Positions 42,457 through 53,960 of a stretch of DNA of 64,000 bases are shown here, piece after piece. Within the stretch, counting starts at the first letter, position 1, and each line of letters starts with the position of its first letter. Source of the stretch: Mesomycoplasma dispar (GTDB lineage: Bacteria; Bacillota_I; Bacilli_A; Mycoplasmatales; Metamycoplasmataceae); the NCBI RefSeq assembly GCF_000941075.1, contig NZ_CP007229.1, positions 992,001 to 1,056,000 on the forward strand. The letters run 5' to 3'. The notes beneath the pieces are model-generated. The model had not been told where the DNA came from, ran no database searches, and worked only from the letters and a program-made list of their open reading frames with translations. The translations under genes were made by a program, and so were the position numbers.

Positions 42457-42508
42457 AAACAAAATCAGTATTAAAAAAATTAGTGGAAATTTGAACGTAT
42501 ATAAGGTA

Positions 42509-42599
42509 TGGCGGGTCAGACAGGATTTGAACCTGCGCGGGATTTCACTCCCCTAACGCGTTAGCAGTGCGTCCTCTTCAGCCTCTTGAGTACTGACCC
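42509..42599 (-). tRNA. tRNA-Ser (anticodon GCT)
   Basis: 91 bases with encoded CCA. The acceptor GGGTCAG pairs with CTGACCC; the anticodon loop CTGCTAA gives GCT (reads AGC/AGU); the long variable arm typical of serine tRNA is present. Confidence 0.95.
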
Positions 42600-42671
42600 A
42601 AAATGAATTTATATTATAATTATAACACAGCATATCTATAATTATAATAAAAAATTAAAAAGGTAGGTAAA

Positions 42672-43640
42672 ATGAAAATTTTAGGAGTCGAAACTTCCCA
42701 CGATGATGCATCAATTGCACTTTTGAATGAAAATAAAGTGGAAATTCTTTTGACAATTAGCCAAATTGAGTTTCACCAAAAATTTGGCGGAACTGTCCCA
42801 GAACTTGCTTCTCGCGAACATTCGCGAAATTTAGCAATAATTTTAGAAAAATTATTGCTAAAAAATGTTGATTTTTCCACTATTGATGCAATTGCTTATA
42901 CTAAAAATCCAGGATTAATTGGTCCTTTAAAAATTGGCTTTTTATTTGCAAGTGCACTTGCAATTTATTTTAAAAAACCTTTAATTCCTGTCGATCATCT
43001 TTTAGGTCATTTTTGATCTGCAAATATCGAAAATGAACTAGAATTTCCTGTGGTTTCACTTCTAATTTCAGGCGGACACAGCCAATTAATTTGGGCTGAA
43101 AACGCAAATAATTTAGAAATTGTTGGTTCCACAATTGACGATGCACTCGGTGAAATTTACGATAAAATTGCAAGAAATTTAGGTTTAGGTTTTCCTGGTG
43201 GACCAAAAATCGACTTAATTTCACAGCAAAATAACTTAAAAAATACAGACTTAATTGACTTTAGTTTACCGAAAGTTCTTAAAAATCCCCTTGATTTTTC
43301 CTTTAGTGGTCTAAAAACGCAGGTGATAAATTACACTAATAATTTTAAACAAAAAGATCAACTTTCACAAGAAAAAGTTGTAAAAATTGCCATTTCTTTC
43401 CAAAAAACAGTCATAAAATATTTAAAAAGACAAATTGATTTTGCCTTAAAAAATAAGAAAAATGTAAAAACTTTAACGTTAGTTGGCGGTGTTGCCGCTA
43501 ATTCAGAAATCCGTGAATTAATTCAGTCATATAATAAAAATTATAAAATTGTGATTCCCAAAAGAGAATTTTGCACTGATAATGGCGCAATGATCGCAAA
43601 AGCGGCACAAGTTTTTATCAAAACTAATGAACAAAAATAA
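42672..43640 (+). CDS. tsaD: tRNA N6-adenosine threonylcarbamoyltransferase
   Basis: 322 residues. GVETSHDDASIALL, the metal site VDHLLGHFWSA (HxxxH), LLISGGHSQL, GLGFPGGPKIDLI, GGVAANSEIRE and CTDNGAMIA are diagnostic of the TsaD/Kae1 ASKHA fold. It transfers threonylcarbamoyl from TC-AMP (made by TsaC) to A37 of ANN-reading tRNAs. Its last 17 bases overlap the convergent fusion gene. Confidence 0.97.
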
Positions 43641-46461
43641 AAATAAATGAAGAAATTGTAATTATTAGTCAAAAAAGTATAGCGTAACGAAAAAAATTAG
43701 TATCTTGCTTTTTGAGTTGAAAATTAAGAGCAAGATTATTTTTCATAGTTCGACGAATTTCTTTATAACGGTCGATTCTTTTCTCACCAATTCAAACCGT
43801 GAAAATGCCGATTGCTGATATTAAATAAGGTAAAAATCAAGTATAAATTCGATTTGCAAAGTTAAAAATATCTAAATTAAGGCTTGTTTTTTCACTAAAA
43901 TAACTTTGAAAAATCAGTTTTGTAATCACATCAACCGAACCAACCCCACCTGGTGCGGGTGATAAATTATTTGAAATTTGCAGAATTGTAAAACCAGATA
44001 TAAATTTCAAATAATGAATGAAATTTATATTTCTTAGGTCAAAACCACCTTTTTCCATTGCTACAATTAAAATAACAAAGGAAAAATTAACAAAAAATAT
44101 TGGTAATTTGTAGGTTAAAAGTATTTTTGTTAACAACATTTTATTAGAAAGCACTTCTATGAAATGATTTTTAAAATTGTCGATCAAAAATTGAAAGCGG
44201 AACTCAAGTCTCTGTTTGTCCTCAATTTTTTTAAAAAAATTGAGATTTAAAAGTCAAACAAAAATTTTAATCAATAAATACTGTAATTTTTTTCAAAGCG
44301 AAATTATAATAATTATCAGTAAAACAAGTGCGTTTAGAAAAATATTTACAATTAATCAAATAAAGAAAACAATTTTTTCCCAAGAATCAAAAACAAAAAG
44401 TTCACGATAAAACACAAAACCAATAGGAATAAAAACTAAACCAATCAATAAATTAAAAACTTGATGAACCAAAGCGTTGTAAGTCAATGTCGTACTGATA
44501 TTTTTTAGCGGATATTGTTTTCGTTGCAAATATCAGTAGTAACTTATTTCGCCACCAAAAGAAAAAGGTGTCGAAAATTGCATAAAAGTAGCAATAAAAC
44601 TGCCAACAAAAAGATGTCGAAATCTTGCTTTTATTCCTTGATTTTTGAAAACTCGCCGTAATTGAAAGGCGGCACTGATGTTTCAAAAAAGAAAGTGAGC
44701 AATTGCTACAACAAAAACTAACCGATTTATACGCGGTTGAAAGAAAAATTCATAAAATTTAACAAAAATTTTTGTTGGCGAGCCATCAGTGAAACTTGAG
44801 TTATAAAAGTTATAAAACAAGATTATTAAAATCAAAATAATTGTAGTAATAAAAATCAAAAACTTGATGATGTTAGTTTTTTGATTTGATTTTGTTAAAA
44901 TCGAATCTTTGTTAACTAATTTTAGCTTATCAATTAAAGTGTTTTCGAGAAAAACTGCTTGTTTTTCAGTGTGATTTTTTGCCAAAAAGTGGGTTATTAA
45001 CGTTAATTGCTGTTTGGGTTTGAAGTAATTTAAAGTATAAAAGTCATTTTTTTGTAAATTTACTTTAAGGTTTATCGTTTTTTTATCAAGACTAGAATTT
45101 TTAATGTTAAAACCTTGTGGTTTAAATTCTTTATCTTTTTCATTAACAAGTAAATTTACAATTTTATCAAAATTTGAAGGTGAAACTTTCATCCGAAATT
45201 TGCAATGAAAAACAAAGTTAACCTCGTTTTTCATTGCTTTAATAACATCAAAAATGTTTTGATTATTTTTTTTGTAAAATTCAAAAACTTTTATGTATCA
45301 AAGTACAGAAAAATGGGGTGTTACCCCAAAATTAGTTCTTTTTTCTGAACTTTTCGGGATAAAATGGATGCTTTCTGTAGTTATAAGGATAATTTCTTCC
45401 TGTTTTTGGGAATTAATCTTGAGTATTTCAGTTTCAGGATTTTCCGTATATTCGCAATATCTTTGAATTTTTGCGTTAAAATTTTGTTTAATAAACTCGA
45501 CAATATAATTATCACACTGGTTGCTAACTAAAAAATGTTTCCCGTTTTTCCAATTTTTACGAACATAATCGAGAAATAATAGTTGCAAATCTCTTTCTTT
45601 GATGATAGTAAAATTGAGATTTTTGCGATGGGCGGTAATAATTTTATTTTTTCTTAATCAAAAAATTACATCTGTACTTAATTTGGAACTAGTAGTAATT
45701 TTTTTTCAAATTATTGAATTATCACTGACTTTTTTCATTATGTTTTCAATTGGAAAACTTTTTTTAATTGGCAAAAACTTAATAGTTTTTGTCTCAAAAT
45801 TGGTTTTTATAAAATTTGCCAAAAAACTAGATTCGGGATCGTAAAATTGGTATAAATTTTGCAAATTTTGAAGATCTAAATTCAAATATTTTTGAAACTC
45901 AAAAATATGATCTCAGTTAATTTCTAGTTTTTCTGGTCTTTCAATTTGGTTGTTTTTGAAGAAAAAAAGACTTTTTTCAGCCCTATTAATAAATTTTTCC
46001 TCGTCGTAAGTTAAAAAGGTTAGATTTTTCTTGAAAAATGACAGAATAGCAAGATTTGAATTTTTGTTAGTTCAATTTATTTCAATGTCAATAAAAAAAT
46101 CAAAATCATTATTTATAAAATAGTGGCGTGCTAATTTTTGAGAATATCCTAAATTTTCATTAAAAATTAAAATTTTTCGTTTTGGATCAGCGCCTAAAAT
46201 ACTGTAAAAAATTGAAGCAAAAGCGATTCCAAAATTGTTGGCGCTATTACTAATCAAAATTTTAGTCAAATTTTTTTGTTTTAAAAAATCAGAAATTATC
46301 GTCGCTAAACTAAAAACGTAATTTTCATCAATTGAATTAGGTTTGTTTGAGATAAAACCGATAATTTTTGAATTATTTAATTCAAGCGGTGATTCATAAT
46401 TGAAGAAAATTAAATTCTGATTTTGTAAAGCCGGTTCTGATTTAATTTTTAATGATTCCAT
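43624..46461 (-). CDS. Fusion: degenerate phosphohexomutase-like domain + multi-pass flippase-like domain
   Basis: 945 residues in one frame; I checked codon by codon from 46074 to 45586 and found only TGA as internal stop signals. Residues 1-410 resemble an alpha-D-phosphohexomutase without its catalytic parts: no TASHNP serine loop (the place reads IEINWTNKN, about 126-134), no DPDADR metal loop (STDVIFWLR, about 260), but recognisable later blocks (ERDLQLLFLDYV; SVLWYIKVFEFYKKNNQNIFDVI). Residues about 525-945 hold 7-8 transmembrane helices with FSFGGEISYYWYLQRKQYP and NNLSPAPGGVGSVD, as in UPF0104/MprF flippase domains. It may flip or regulate a glycolipid; function unproven. It follows scpB by 6 bases. 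Confidence 0.72.
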
Positions 46462-46467
46462 ATTTTT

Positions 46468-47055
46468 TTATTCATCAGTTTCACGTTGTGAAGAAAAAAG
46501 GTCGAAACTTTCAGTTTGAGAATTTTCCTCACTGTTACTAAAAAGGTCGAATTCTTTAAATTTTGGTAGATCTTTTGCTGATCTTAATTTAAAATAATCA
46601 AAAAATCGCGAAGTTACCCCATAAAGAGTCGGATTTCCCGGGGTCGATGCAGTTCCTAATTCCTCGATAATCCCTTTCGCTAATAACGAACCGACAATAT
46701 AATCTGAGTTAATTCCGCCGCGAATTTGTGCAATTGTACTTCTAGTTACTGGTTGTTTGTAAGCGATAATTGCTGCAACTTCAATTGAAGAATTACTAAG
46801 ACGGTATTTTCTTTCGTTACTAACAAAGTCGATTATGAAAGGTTTTAAGTCTTTTGCGGTAACAAATTTGAAAACATCATCAAATTCGACGACCAAAATT
46901 CCTCGTTTTTGACGATTAAATTGAACAGCAAAATCTTTTAAAAGTTTACGGGCTTCATTGATTTTTGCTAACTTTAGACAATTTTGGAGCTGTTGTGATG
47001 AAAGTCCTTTTTCACCTTGCAAATACAAAATTGCTTCAATAATTCTAGTTTTCAT
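46468..47055 (-). CDS. scpB: Segregation and condensation protein B
   Basis: 195 residues. Two winged-helix domains: RIIEAILYLQGEKGLSSQQL and IEVAAIIAYKQPVTRSTIAQIRG, followed by the typical GTASTPGNPTLYGVTSRFFDYFKL. With ScpA it forms the kleisin complex of Smc (encoded at 50990). ATG 47055 has GGAGG 5 bases upstream; the GTG four codons before it would itself overlap that SD. The C-terminal tail is acidic and rich in S/E. Confidence 0.95.
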   Translation of the reverse strand: MKTRIIEAILYLQGEKGLSSQQLQNCLKLAKINEARKLLKDFAVQFNRQKRGILVVEFDDVFKFVTAKDLKPFIIDFVSNERKYRLSNSSIEVAAIIAYKQPVTRSTIAQIRGGINSDYIVGSLLAKGIIEELGTASTPGNPTLYGVTSRFFDYFKLRSAKDLPKFKEFDLFSNSEENSQTESFDLFSSQRETDE

Positions 47056-47794
47056 CAAAACCTCCACGGAAAATTAAAATTTCGGAAAATTGTCTTTGTT
47101 GTTTTAAGTGTAAAACTTGCTTTTTCGCCATTTCGAGCATCGAAATCATTGTAATTACAAAATGTTTCATAGTTGGAAGTGAAAAAAACTCGGAAAAATC
47201 AACTTGACTTTTATTTTCCAAAAGATTTTTAAGTCACAAAGTTTGCTGATCAGCAGTAACTTGAACTTGCTTTGTACTGATTTTAAGTCGATTTTTTGCT
47301 CTTGTCCGATCAAACATTAGTTTTAAAACTTTGACCAAAATAGGTTGAGATGAATGTCCATCAAGTTGGCTAGGATCGTTGGGACGGCGAAAATCGCTGT
47401 AATTTGAAGTACTTTTTTCAAAATAGTCGTTTCGGTGTTCTTGTTGTTCTTTTAACATATTAGCAATATTTTTAATTTGCTGGTAGTCGGAAAGAAGAGC
47501 TAAAAATTCAATTCTGTCTTGTTCAACTTCAGGATCTAATTTTTCCTCTGTATCACCTAATAAAAGAATTTTTGACTTTAAATGAACTAAAGTAGCAGCA
47601 ATTACTAAATATTCGCCGGCAACTTGGATATTTTTTTGCTTTAAATTATCAATTATATTCACATATTGACTTGCAAGATCAACAAGATCGACATCAAGAA
47701 TATTAATGTTTTTTGACTTAACAAGATCAAGAAGTAACTCTAGAGGACCAGAAAAATTGCTTAATTTTATATCAAAATTACTATCAAAATTCAT
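47045..47794 (-). CDS. scpA: Segregation and condensation protein A
   Basis: 249 residues. FSGPLELLLDLVKSKNINILDVDLVDLASQYV and YLVIAATLVHLKSKILL are the kleisin N-terminal signature. The C-terminal winged helix lies after a TGA (Trp). It bridges Smc heads. It overlaps scpB by 11 bases and the acyltransferase-like gene by one codon. Confidence 0.95.
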
Positions 47795-48531
47795 TATTTA
47801 TCACCATTGTAAGATTCAAAAATTGCTTTTTTTGTTGCCAGAAACAAAGATTTGCTTGTTTGTGAAAAAACAGTGCCTGTTTTTATTGGTTTATGAATTA
47901 AAACTTCAACATTTTGGACTTTTTTTCGACTTGTTTTATGAGAATTTTTATCAGAAAAATTAATTGTGATAGGGACAATTGGGAGCCCGACTTTTTTAGT
48001 GGCACTAAAAATATCAATCGGGAATTGAAATGTCGAATTTTGGTTCACCTCTTTTGAGAAAACAACTCCAAAAGATCTCTTTTCACGTACAGATTTAAGA
48101 AAATTATTTAATTCTAAATTGTTTTTTTTTTGATCATCAGTCAAAAAAAGTGAGTCAAGTGAACCAAAAATTCATTTATTTTTACGATTATAATATTCTT
48201 TTTGAAGCAAAAAACTCAAAATAGGATTAACTTCATCTTCCCCTTTTTCATGATTCTCGAGTGCTGAAAATAAAATAAAATGGTCAACAATTGAATTGCG
48301 ATTAACTATAATAACAGATGCATTTTTTGGTAAATTTTCATAACCAAAAACTTTTACTTTAATCGAAAAAAGTTTTAAAATGAATTTTGAGTAACTCAAA
48401 ATCAAATTGCTTCTAAATTCTGCGCTTAATTCAACTTTTTTTTTGGTGTGTTTTTTTCAAACAGAACGTATTTTACGTAACTTTAGCAATCAAACTAGTG
48501 AAAAAAGAACTATTCGTAATTTTATTATCAT
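47794..48531 (-). CDS. PlsC-like 1-acylglycerol-3-phosphate acyltransferase relative, active site altered
   Basis: 245 residues with an N-terminal hydrophobic stretch. The layout (VFGYENLPKNASVIIVNRNSIVDHFILF, then an FGVVFSKEVN segment, then GLPIVPITI) follows the PlsC family, but the catalytic NHxxxxD motif reads NRNSIVD, with Arg for His, and the PEGTR-like block reads SKEVN. Either it is a divergent enzyme using another residue or it has lost acyltransfer. Its stop overlaps the scpA start, so it heads the minus-strand group. Three TGA codons are Trp. Confidence 0.7.
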
Positions 48532-48847
48532 TTTGCTGTTAAGAACTTTTAGTAATTTTTTAATTTAATGTATTATTTTTCTAGTTAATGTTAAAATTAT
48601 ACTAAAATTTATCTTTTTAATTTAAAAATCCAACTAAAAATCATAGTTAATTTAAGAACTAAACATCTTATTTTAACTATGAAAATGTTTGTTAAGTATC
48701 TATTTAGTTTTGTTTTTTGAATTTTTTAGTATATTTTTAAGCAAATTTAGAAGACCTGTGATATAAAAATGAGTTGAATTAGAAAAATTAAAGCCCCTTT
48801 CTTAATTTTTTAGAGTCATGCTTTTCACATACTTATATAAATAAAGG

Positions 48848-48881
48848 TTTTTTCTAATTTTAGATCCAAAATTAGAAAAAA
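48848..48881. repeat. 14-bp perfect inverted repeat in the spacer
   Basis: TTTTTTCTAATTTT and its complement around AGATCC. With T runs on both outer sides it could act as a bidirectional terminator, or as an operator of the lipoprotein gene downstream. Confidence 0.55.
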
Positions 48882-48956
48882 ATATGAATTTAAAAAGAAT
48901 TTTTCCTAATTTTTAGTACTCATTTTGTTAAGTTATAACTCTTTTCATATCTATTT

Positions 48957-48965
48957 TGGTATAAT
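48957..48965 (+). promoter_or_regulatory. Extended -10 promoter of the SGNH lipoprotein gene
   Basis: TGGTATAAT-type element 33 bases before the ATG; a GGAGAG ribosome site follows at about 48985. Confidence 0.55.
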
Positions 48966-48997
48966 TTTATAAATATAAATTTTATGGAGAGCTTATT

Positions 48998-50782
48998 ATG
49001 AAGTTTAATATAAAAGAAAAAAAAATTAAACTGATATCACTTGGGTTAGCGCCTATCACCATTTTCCCAATGCTTATTGCTGCTGGATGTTCTATCGTCG
49101 CTCAAGATCAAAGCAATTTGCTTTCAAAAGTAAATTATTTGGCAATTGGTGATTCAGTGACTGCCGGTTTTAACCAAGACACTTACCGTGATTTTCAAGG
49201 TAAAATGGATAAAGACGGAAATTTAAGTGGGCAATCGTATCCTGCATTTTTTGCTCATTATTTGCAAAAAATTAACAAAAATTCGCTAGTTTCTTATGAT
49301 AATTTGGCTATTTCTGGAACAACAACAGAAAATTGACTAAATCTTATTAACCCCAAAAAATATCCAAAAGGGAAAGTTTCTGATAACCCTTTAGTTTCAG
49401 GGTATACTGGAAATGAGAAATTTAATGAAATTAACTCTGTTTTTGGTAAGTTTGACAAAGATTCTTATCCTGAATTAATTAGCAAAATTAAGAACGCTAA
49501 CTTGTTAACAATGTCAGTTGGTGCAAACGATCCTTTTGTTGTCATTACTGAATTTACAAAATTTTTTATTCCAGGATCAAAAGATAATGAAGAACTAAAA
49601 AAATTAATTGATGCTGATAAAAGTAAAAAACGAGAAGAAATTATAGGATCTTACTTAAAATCTAAAGTTAATGAAAAAATTGATGAGTTAAAAACCAATC
49701 TTGATAATTTAATTAAGGAATTAAAAGCAATCAATCCCAATCTTCGAATAAATTTAATTGGATATAAAATACCTAATTCAACTTTAGTCCGTGTTTTACA
49801 GCATCTTTTACATAACGAGCTTAAAATTGAACTTGATTTTATACAAAGTAGTACTGAAAAAATAAATAAAATTATTCGTGAAGTTGCTATTAAAAATCAA
49901 GAAAATTATGTTGATGTTTACGATAAAAGTCTTTGAAATGAAAATGATGAAAAATTTTCAGCAACAAAATTAGATATTCACCCACAAATTCAAGGGTATA
50001 AAAAAATTGCTCATCAACTTCTTTTAAAATTAGCAACAAACCCTAACGAAGAAGGTGATTCTTCAGTTTCTGATTTAAAAAACAGCAAAAATTTTGATGA
50101 CATAGTTGATGGAAAACCTACTTATAAACAAATTATTGATGTAAGTAGTTTTGCTAAAACAAACAAAGAATTACTAAATAAATTGAACGAAAATAAAAAT
50201 ACTAGTGAATTTATCGATAGTAAGTCCACATTTGACAAAAACCAAGAAGATGCTGTTAAGAATGACAAAGTTCTCTTTACAAATATAATTAAAAATTTCT
50301 TAGGATCAAAAGCTTTAGGCGGTATAAATATTAAGGATCTTTTGGAAAGTTCGCCTGCAAAAGGATTTTTAGGTGATCGACTAAAAGATTTTGAACCATC
50401 TGGATCACTTTTGAAAGATTTAGAAGTAATTCAGGAAAAATTAAAATCACTAATTAGTAAAAAAGACGTCGTTCTCGCTGACGAACTTGTTAAAGCAATT
50501 GTTGAAGTTTTAGAATCAAATGGCGCACCTGGGAAAGTAGAAAAATTAACTAGAGATGTTTTAACTATCCGTATTTTTGGTAAACTTGTGCCGCTTTTCT
50601 TAGGTGGTGGAGGGTCCACCAAAAGTCGACCAAAAATAAATAGAGAGAGTCTAAAAAAACTGCTAGATCGGCTAAAAAATCCTACAACGCCAAAACCAGC
50701 AAAACCAGCAGCACCAAAACCTGCAAAACCTGCAGCGACACAACCTGGCACATCTGGTTCAACAAGTGGAGTTTCTTCATAA
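48998..50782 (+). CDS. Surface lipoprotein with SGNH/GDSL hydrolase domain
   Basis: 594 residues. Lipoprotein signal with lipobox IAAGC (Cys31). The SGNH hydrolase has block I AIGDSVTAGF (Ser53), block II SGTTTEN, block III SVGANDPF (about 173-180) and block V LDIHPQIQGY (Asp326, His328), so the catalytic set is complete. The second half (about 360-560) is helical without recognised domain, and the C-terminus has a short repeat KPAKPAAPKPAKPAA then a G/S/T tail. It is probably a membrane-anchored lipase or esterase that releases fatty acids from host lipids; the substrate is inferred. Its own promoter and terminator bracket it. Confidence 0.85.
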
Positions 50783-50820
50783 AATTATTAAATTTAATTA
50801 ATTTATTTTTAAAAATTTTA

Positions 50821-50850
50821 AAAACCTAAACTAAATTCAGTTTAGGTTTT
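50821..50850 (+). terminator. Terminator of the SGNH lipoprotein gene
   Basis: 12-bp perfect stem AAAACCTAAACT / AGTTTAGGTTTT with 6-base loop, followed by TATTTTT. Confidence 0.85.
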
Positions 50851-50989
50851 TATTTTTATGGATATAATTTTTAAAAAATAGACTGAATTAATTTTGGAAT
50901 AAAAAAACCTTTGTTTTTTATAGACTTTTTGCAAAACTTTATTATAATAATAATGAAATTCAAATATTTATTTTGTTGATCGTGAAATT

Positions 50990-53929
50990 ATGAAATTAAT
51001 TAAAATTGAAATTGAAGGTTTTAAATCTTTTGCTGAACCTGTAAGTATTAAATTCGATGGTTCTGTTGTCGGAATAATCGGTCCAAATGGATCCGGAAAA
51101 TCAAACATAAACGATGCAATTAAATGGGTTTTAGGGGAAAAATCAGTAAAACAACTTCGTGGCCACAATATGGACGATGTCATTTTTGCTGGTTCAAAAA
51201 CAGTTTCACCTGTCGATAAAGCGATGGTAAAACTAACGTTTAACGATGAAACTCGCGAAGATAGCGCACAAATTTTTACAATTTCGCGAGTTATTAAAAG
51301 AGGTCAAGGCACTAACGAATATTTTTATAATGATCAACCAGTTCGGTATAAAGATATTCGTAATTTAGCAATTGAAGCGGGAATTTCGAAGTCATCACTG
51401 GCAATTATTTCACAGGGAACAATTTCTGAAATTGCAGAATCAACTCCCGAACAACGAAAACAAGTAATCGAAGAAGTTGCCGGAACCGCTAAATATAAAA
51501 TTGACAAAGCTGAGGCAATTAGCAAACTTGACCAAACTCTTCTTGGAATTGAAAAAATTGAAATTCGTATAAAAGAGCTTGAAAAACAAGTAAAACAACT
51601 TGAAAAACAGGCAAATAATGCAAAAATTTACCTTGAAAAATCAAAGCAATTAGAATCTGTTGAAGTCGGTTTGATTGTTAGTGATATCAAAAAATTTCAA
51701 TCAAATTTGACTCAAGTAAATGAAGAATTAAATGAACTAAAGTTTCAAGAACCAAAATTTTTAAGTGAAATTGAATCAAACGAGAAAATAATCGTTGACA
51801 ATACGCAAAAAAGAGTAAAAATTGAAGCTGAAATTAGCGAAAAAAATGCCAAAATTAACGAACTAAAAGAGCAAATTAATTCTATTAATTTAGCTTATGC
51901 AAAAGCAACCCAACTTCAGGAAATGATTTTATCAAGCGAAGTTAGTGTCAATTTTGAGCAAAAAATGGCTGCACTTAAACAAAAATACAGTCAAATTTCT
52001 ACTCAAAAGGATAATTTTGAAAAATTAATACTGGAAAATAAAGCAAAAAAACAAGAAATCGAAGCAAAACTTAATTTCTCCAGAAGCAAAAAAACTGAAA
52101 TTGAAAAGACACTTTATAATTTAAATTCTGACAAAATAATTGCCCAAACTAGAATTTCCGAGTTGCAAAAAGCACTTGAATCAATGGCTTTTTTGCCAAA
52201 AGGAACAAAAGTCATCGTTGAAAACAGTTTTCTTTTTCCTGGATACTGCGGACTTGTTAGTGATTTAATTAAAATTTCTGAAAAATATACAGATGCAATC
52301 GAAGTTGCTCTAGGTTCAACTTTGAAACAAATTGTCGTCGATCAACCTGAAACTGCTGTTGCTGCAATTAATTTTTTGAAAAAAAATTATGCTGGAAGTG
52401 CAACTTTTATTCCACTTTCAACTTTAAAACCGCGTTTTATTTCCGATTTGTATCTTAATCATTTAGATTCACAAAAAGGTTTCATTGATTTAGCTAGTAA
52501 TTTAATTGATTTTGATAAAAAATACCAAGTTTTAGTTGATTTTTTACTTGGTGGAATCATTGTTGTTGACAAAGTTGAATCCGCAAACCGAATTGCAAAA
52601 TTTGTCGATCACAAATACGTTATCGTAACTTTAGAGGGTGATATCATTCGAACTAGCGGGATAATTTCTGGTGGTCATAAACAAAAAACAGATTCAACTT
52701 TTTCAATACAGTATAAAATTGATGAACTTAAAAATAAATTGAATTTTTTTGAAGAAAAAATTCAACAATTTAAATTACAATCTAACCAATTTGAGCAAAT
52801 TATTACGCGAGAAAGCGTGCTTTTGCAACAAACAGAGATGAATCTCAATGATTTAGAGCAAAAATTTACTATTGCAAAAAATGAACTAATTGCAATTAAA
52901 GCTGAAAACGAAGGTCTTGAAGAAACTATCAACCAAACAGATGATGTTGATTTGACAATAAGTCGCACTTTGAAGGAAAAAATTGAACTCGAGAATTTAA
53001 TTTCAGTTTACGAAAATGAGAATAAAATTCTAATCAGTGAGAAACAACAATTTGATGACCAAATTAATGAACTAACAATTTTAGTGCAACAACTTAATCA
53101 AAAACAGCGTAAAATCAATGCTGATTTGAATCAAAAGCAAAACCTTAAAGATAAGTGCGAATTTTTACTAACAAATTTAAAAAATAATTTATCACAAAAA
53201 TATAATTTAACTTTTGAAGCTGCTGCTGAAAAATACGAACTTGAAATTGAAATTGATGTTGCCCGTGAATTTGTAAATAGTTTAAATGCAGAAATTAAAG
53301 CCCTTGGAAACATTAATTTAGATGCGATTCAAGATTTTGAACAAACTTCAGAACGTCTTGATAAACTAAAGAAAAGTCAGAACGAACTTGAAGTTGCCAG
53401 ATCAAAAATTTTGGAAGTAATTTCCGATTTGGATAAAATCATCATTGCAAAAACACAGGAAATTGTCGATCTAGTTAACTCTGAATTTAATTTAGTTTTC
53501 CAAAATATGTTCGGCGGCGGAAGTGCGAAAATTTACTTTAGTGACAAAAATGATATTCTAAATTCTGGAATTGAAATAAGTGCGCAACCTCCTGGAAAAA
53601 CTATTAAAAATATTCGCCTTTTTTCAGGGGGTGAAAAAGCGATTATTGCAATTTCGCTTTTATTTTCAATTATCAAAGCAAGACCGATTCCGCTTTGCAT
53701 TCTCGATGAAGTTGAAGCCGCACTTGATGAAGCAAATGTCATCCGTTATGTTGAATTTTTAAAACAATTAAAGCAAAACACACAATTTTTAATCATCACC
53801 CACCGTCACGGGACGATGTCGCGAGTAGATCAACTTTTAGGAATCACGATGCAAAAACGGGGAGTAAGTTCAATTTTTTCTGTTGAACTCTCAAAAGCAC
53901 GCGAACTTTTAAAAGACGAACTACAATAA
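50990..53929 (+). CDS. smc: Chromosome segregation ATPase Smc
   Basis: 979 residues. Walker A GIIGPNGSGKSNINDAIKW near residue 30, long coiled coils on both sides of the hinge (about 395-560, FLPKGTKVIVENSFLFPGYCG to SGIISGGHKQK), signature LFSGGEKAI and Walker B PLCILDEVEAALDEAN near 905. Shorter than the usual 1150-1190, so the coiled-coil arms are trimmed. It compacts and segregates the chromosome with ScpA/ScpB (47045-47055 region). No TGA occurs in its frame. Confidence 0.97.
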   Translation: MKLIKIEIEGFKSFAEPVSIKFDGSVVGIIGPNGSGKSNINDAIKWVLGEKSVKQLRGHNMDDVIFAGSKTVSPVDKAMVKLTFNDETREDSAQIFTISRVIKRGQGTNEYFYNDQPVRYKDIRNLAIEAGISKSSLAIISQGTISEIAESTPEQRKQVIEEVAGTAKYKIDKAEAISKLDQTLLGIEKIEIRIKELEKQVKQLEKQANNAKIYLEKSKQLESVEVGLIVSDIKKFQSNLTQVNEELNELKFQEPKFLSEIESNEKIIVDNTQKRVKIEAEISEKNAKINELKEQINSINLAYAKATQLQEMILSSEVSVNFEQKMAALKQKYSQISTQKDNFEKLILENKAKKQEIEAKLNFSRSKKTEIEKTLYNLNSDKIIAQTRISELQKALESMAFLPKGTKVIVENSFLFPGYCGLVSDLIKISEKYTDAIEVALGSTLKQIVVDQPETAVAAINFLKKNYAGSATFIPLSTLKPRFISDLYLNHLDSQKGFIDLASNLIDFDKKYQVLVDFLLGGIIVVDKVESANRIAKFVDHKYVIVTLEGDIIRTSGIISGGHKQKTDSTFSIQYKIDELKNKLNFFEEKIQQFKLQSNQFEQIITRESVLLQQTEMNLNDLEQKFTIAKNELIAIKAENEGLEETINQTDDVDLTISRTLKEKIELENLISVYENENKILISEKQQFDDQINELTILVQQLNQKQRKINADLNQKQNLKDKCEFLLTNLKNNLSQKYNLTFEAAAEKYELEIEIDVAREFVNSLNAEIKALGNINLDAIQDFEQTSERLDKLKKSQNELEVARSKILEVISDLDKIIIAKTQEIVDLVNSEFNLVFQNMFGGGSAKIYFSDKNDILNSGIEISAQPPGKTIKNIRLFSGGEKAIIAISLLFSIIKARPIPLCILDEVEAALDEANVIRYVEFLKQLKQNTQFLIITHRHGTMSRVDQLLGITMQKRGVSSIFSVELSKARELLKDELQ

Positions 53930-53960
53930 TTGGCTTTTTGCTTATTAAAAAAATAAATTA

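Larger units (their letters stand above)
48532..48997. other. AT-rich divergent spacer
   Basis: 466 bases without a credible gene, between the divergent acyltransferase-like and SGNH lipoprotein genes. It holds a hairpin (48848-48881), a quasi-palindrome near 48790-48810 and promoters for both directions. Confidence 0.6.
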
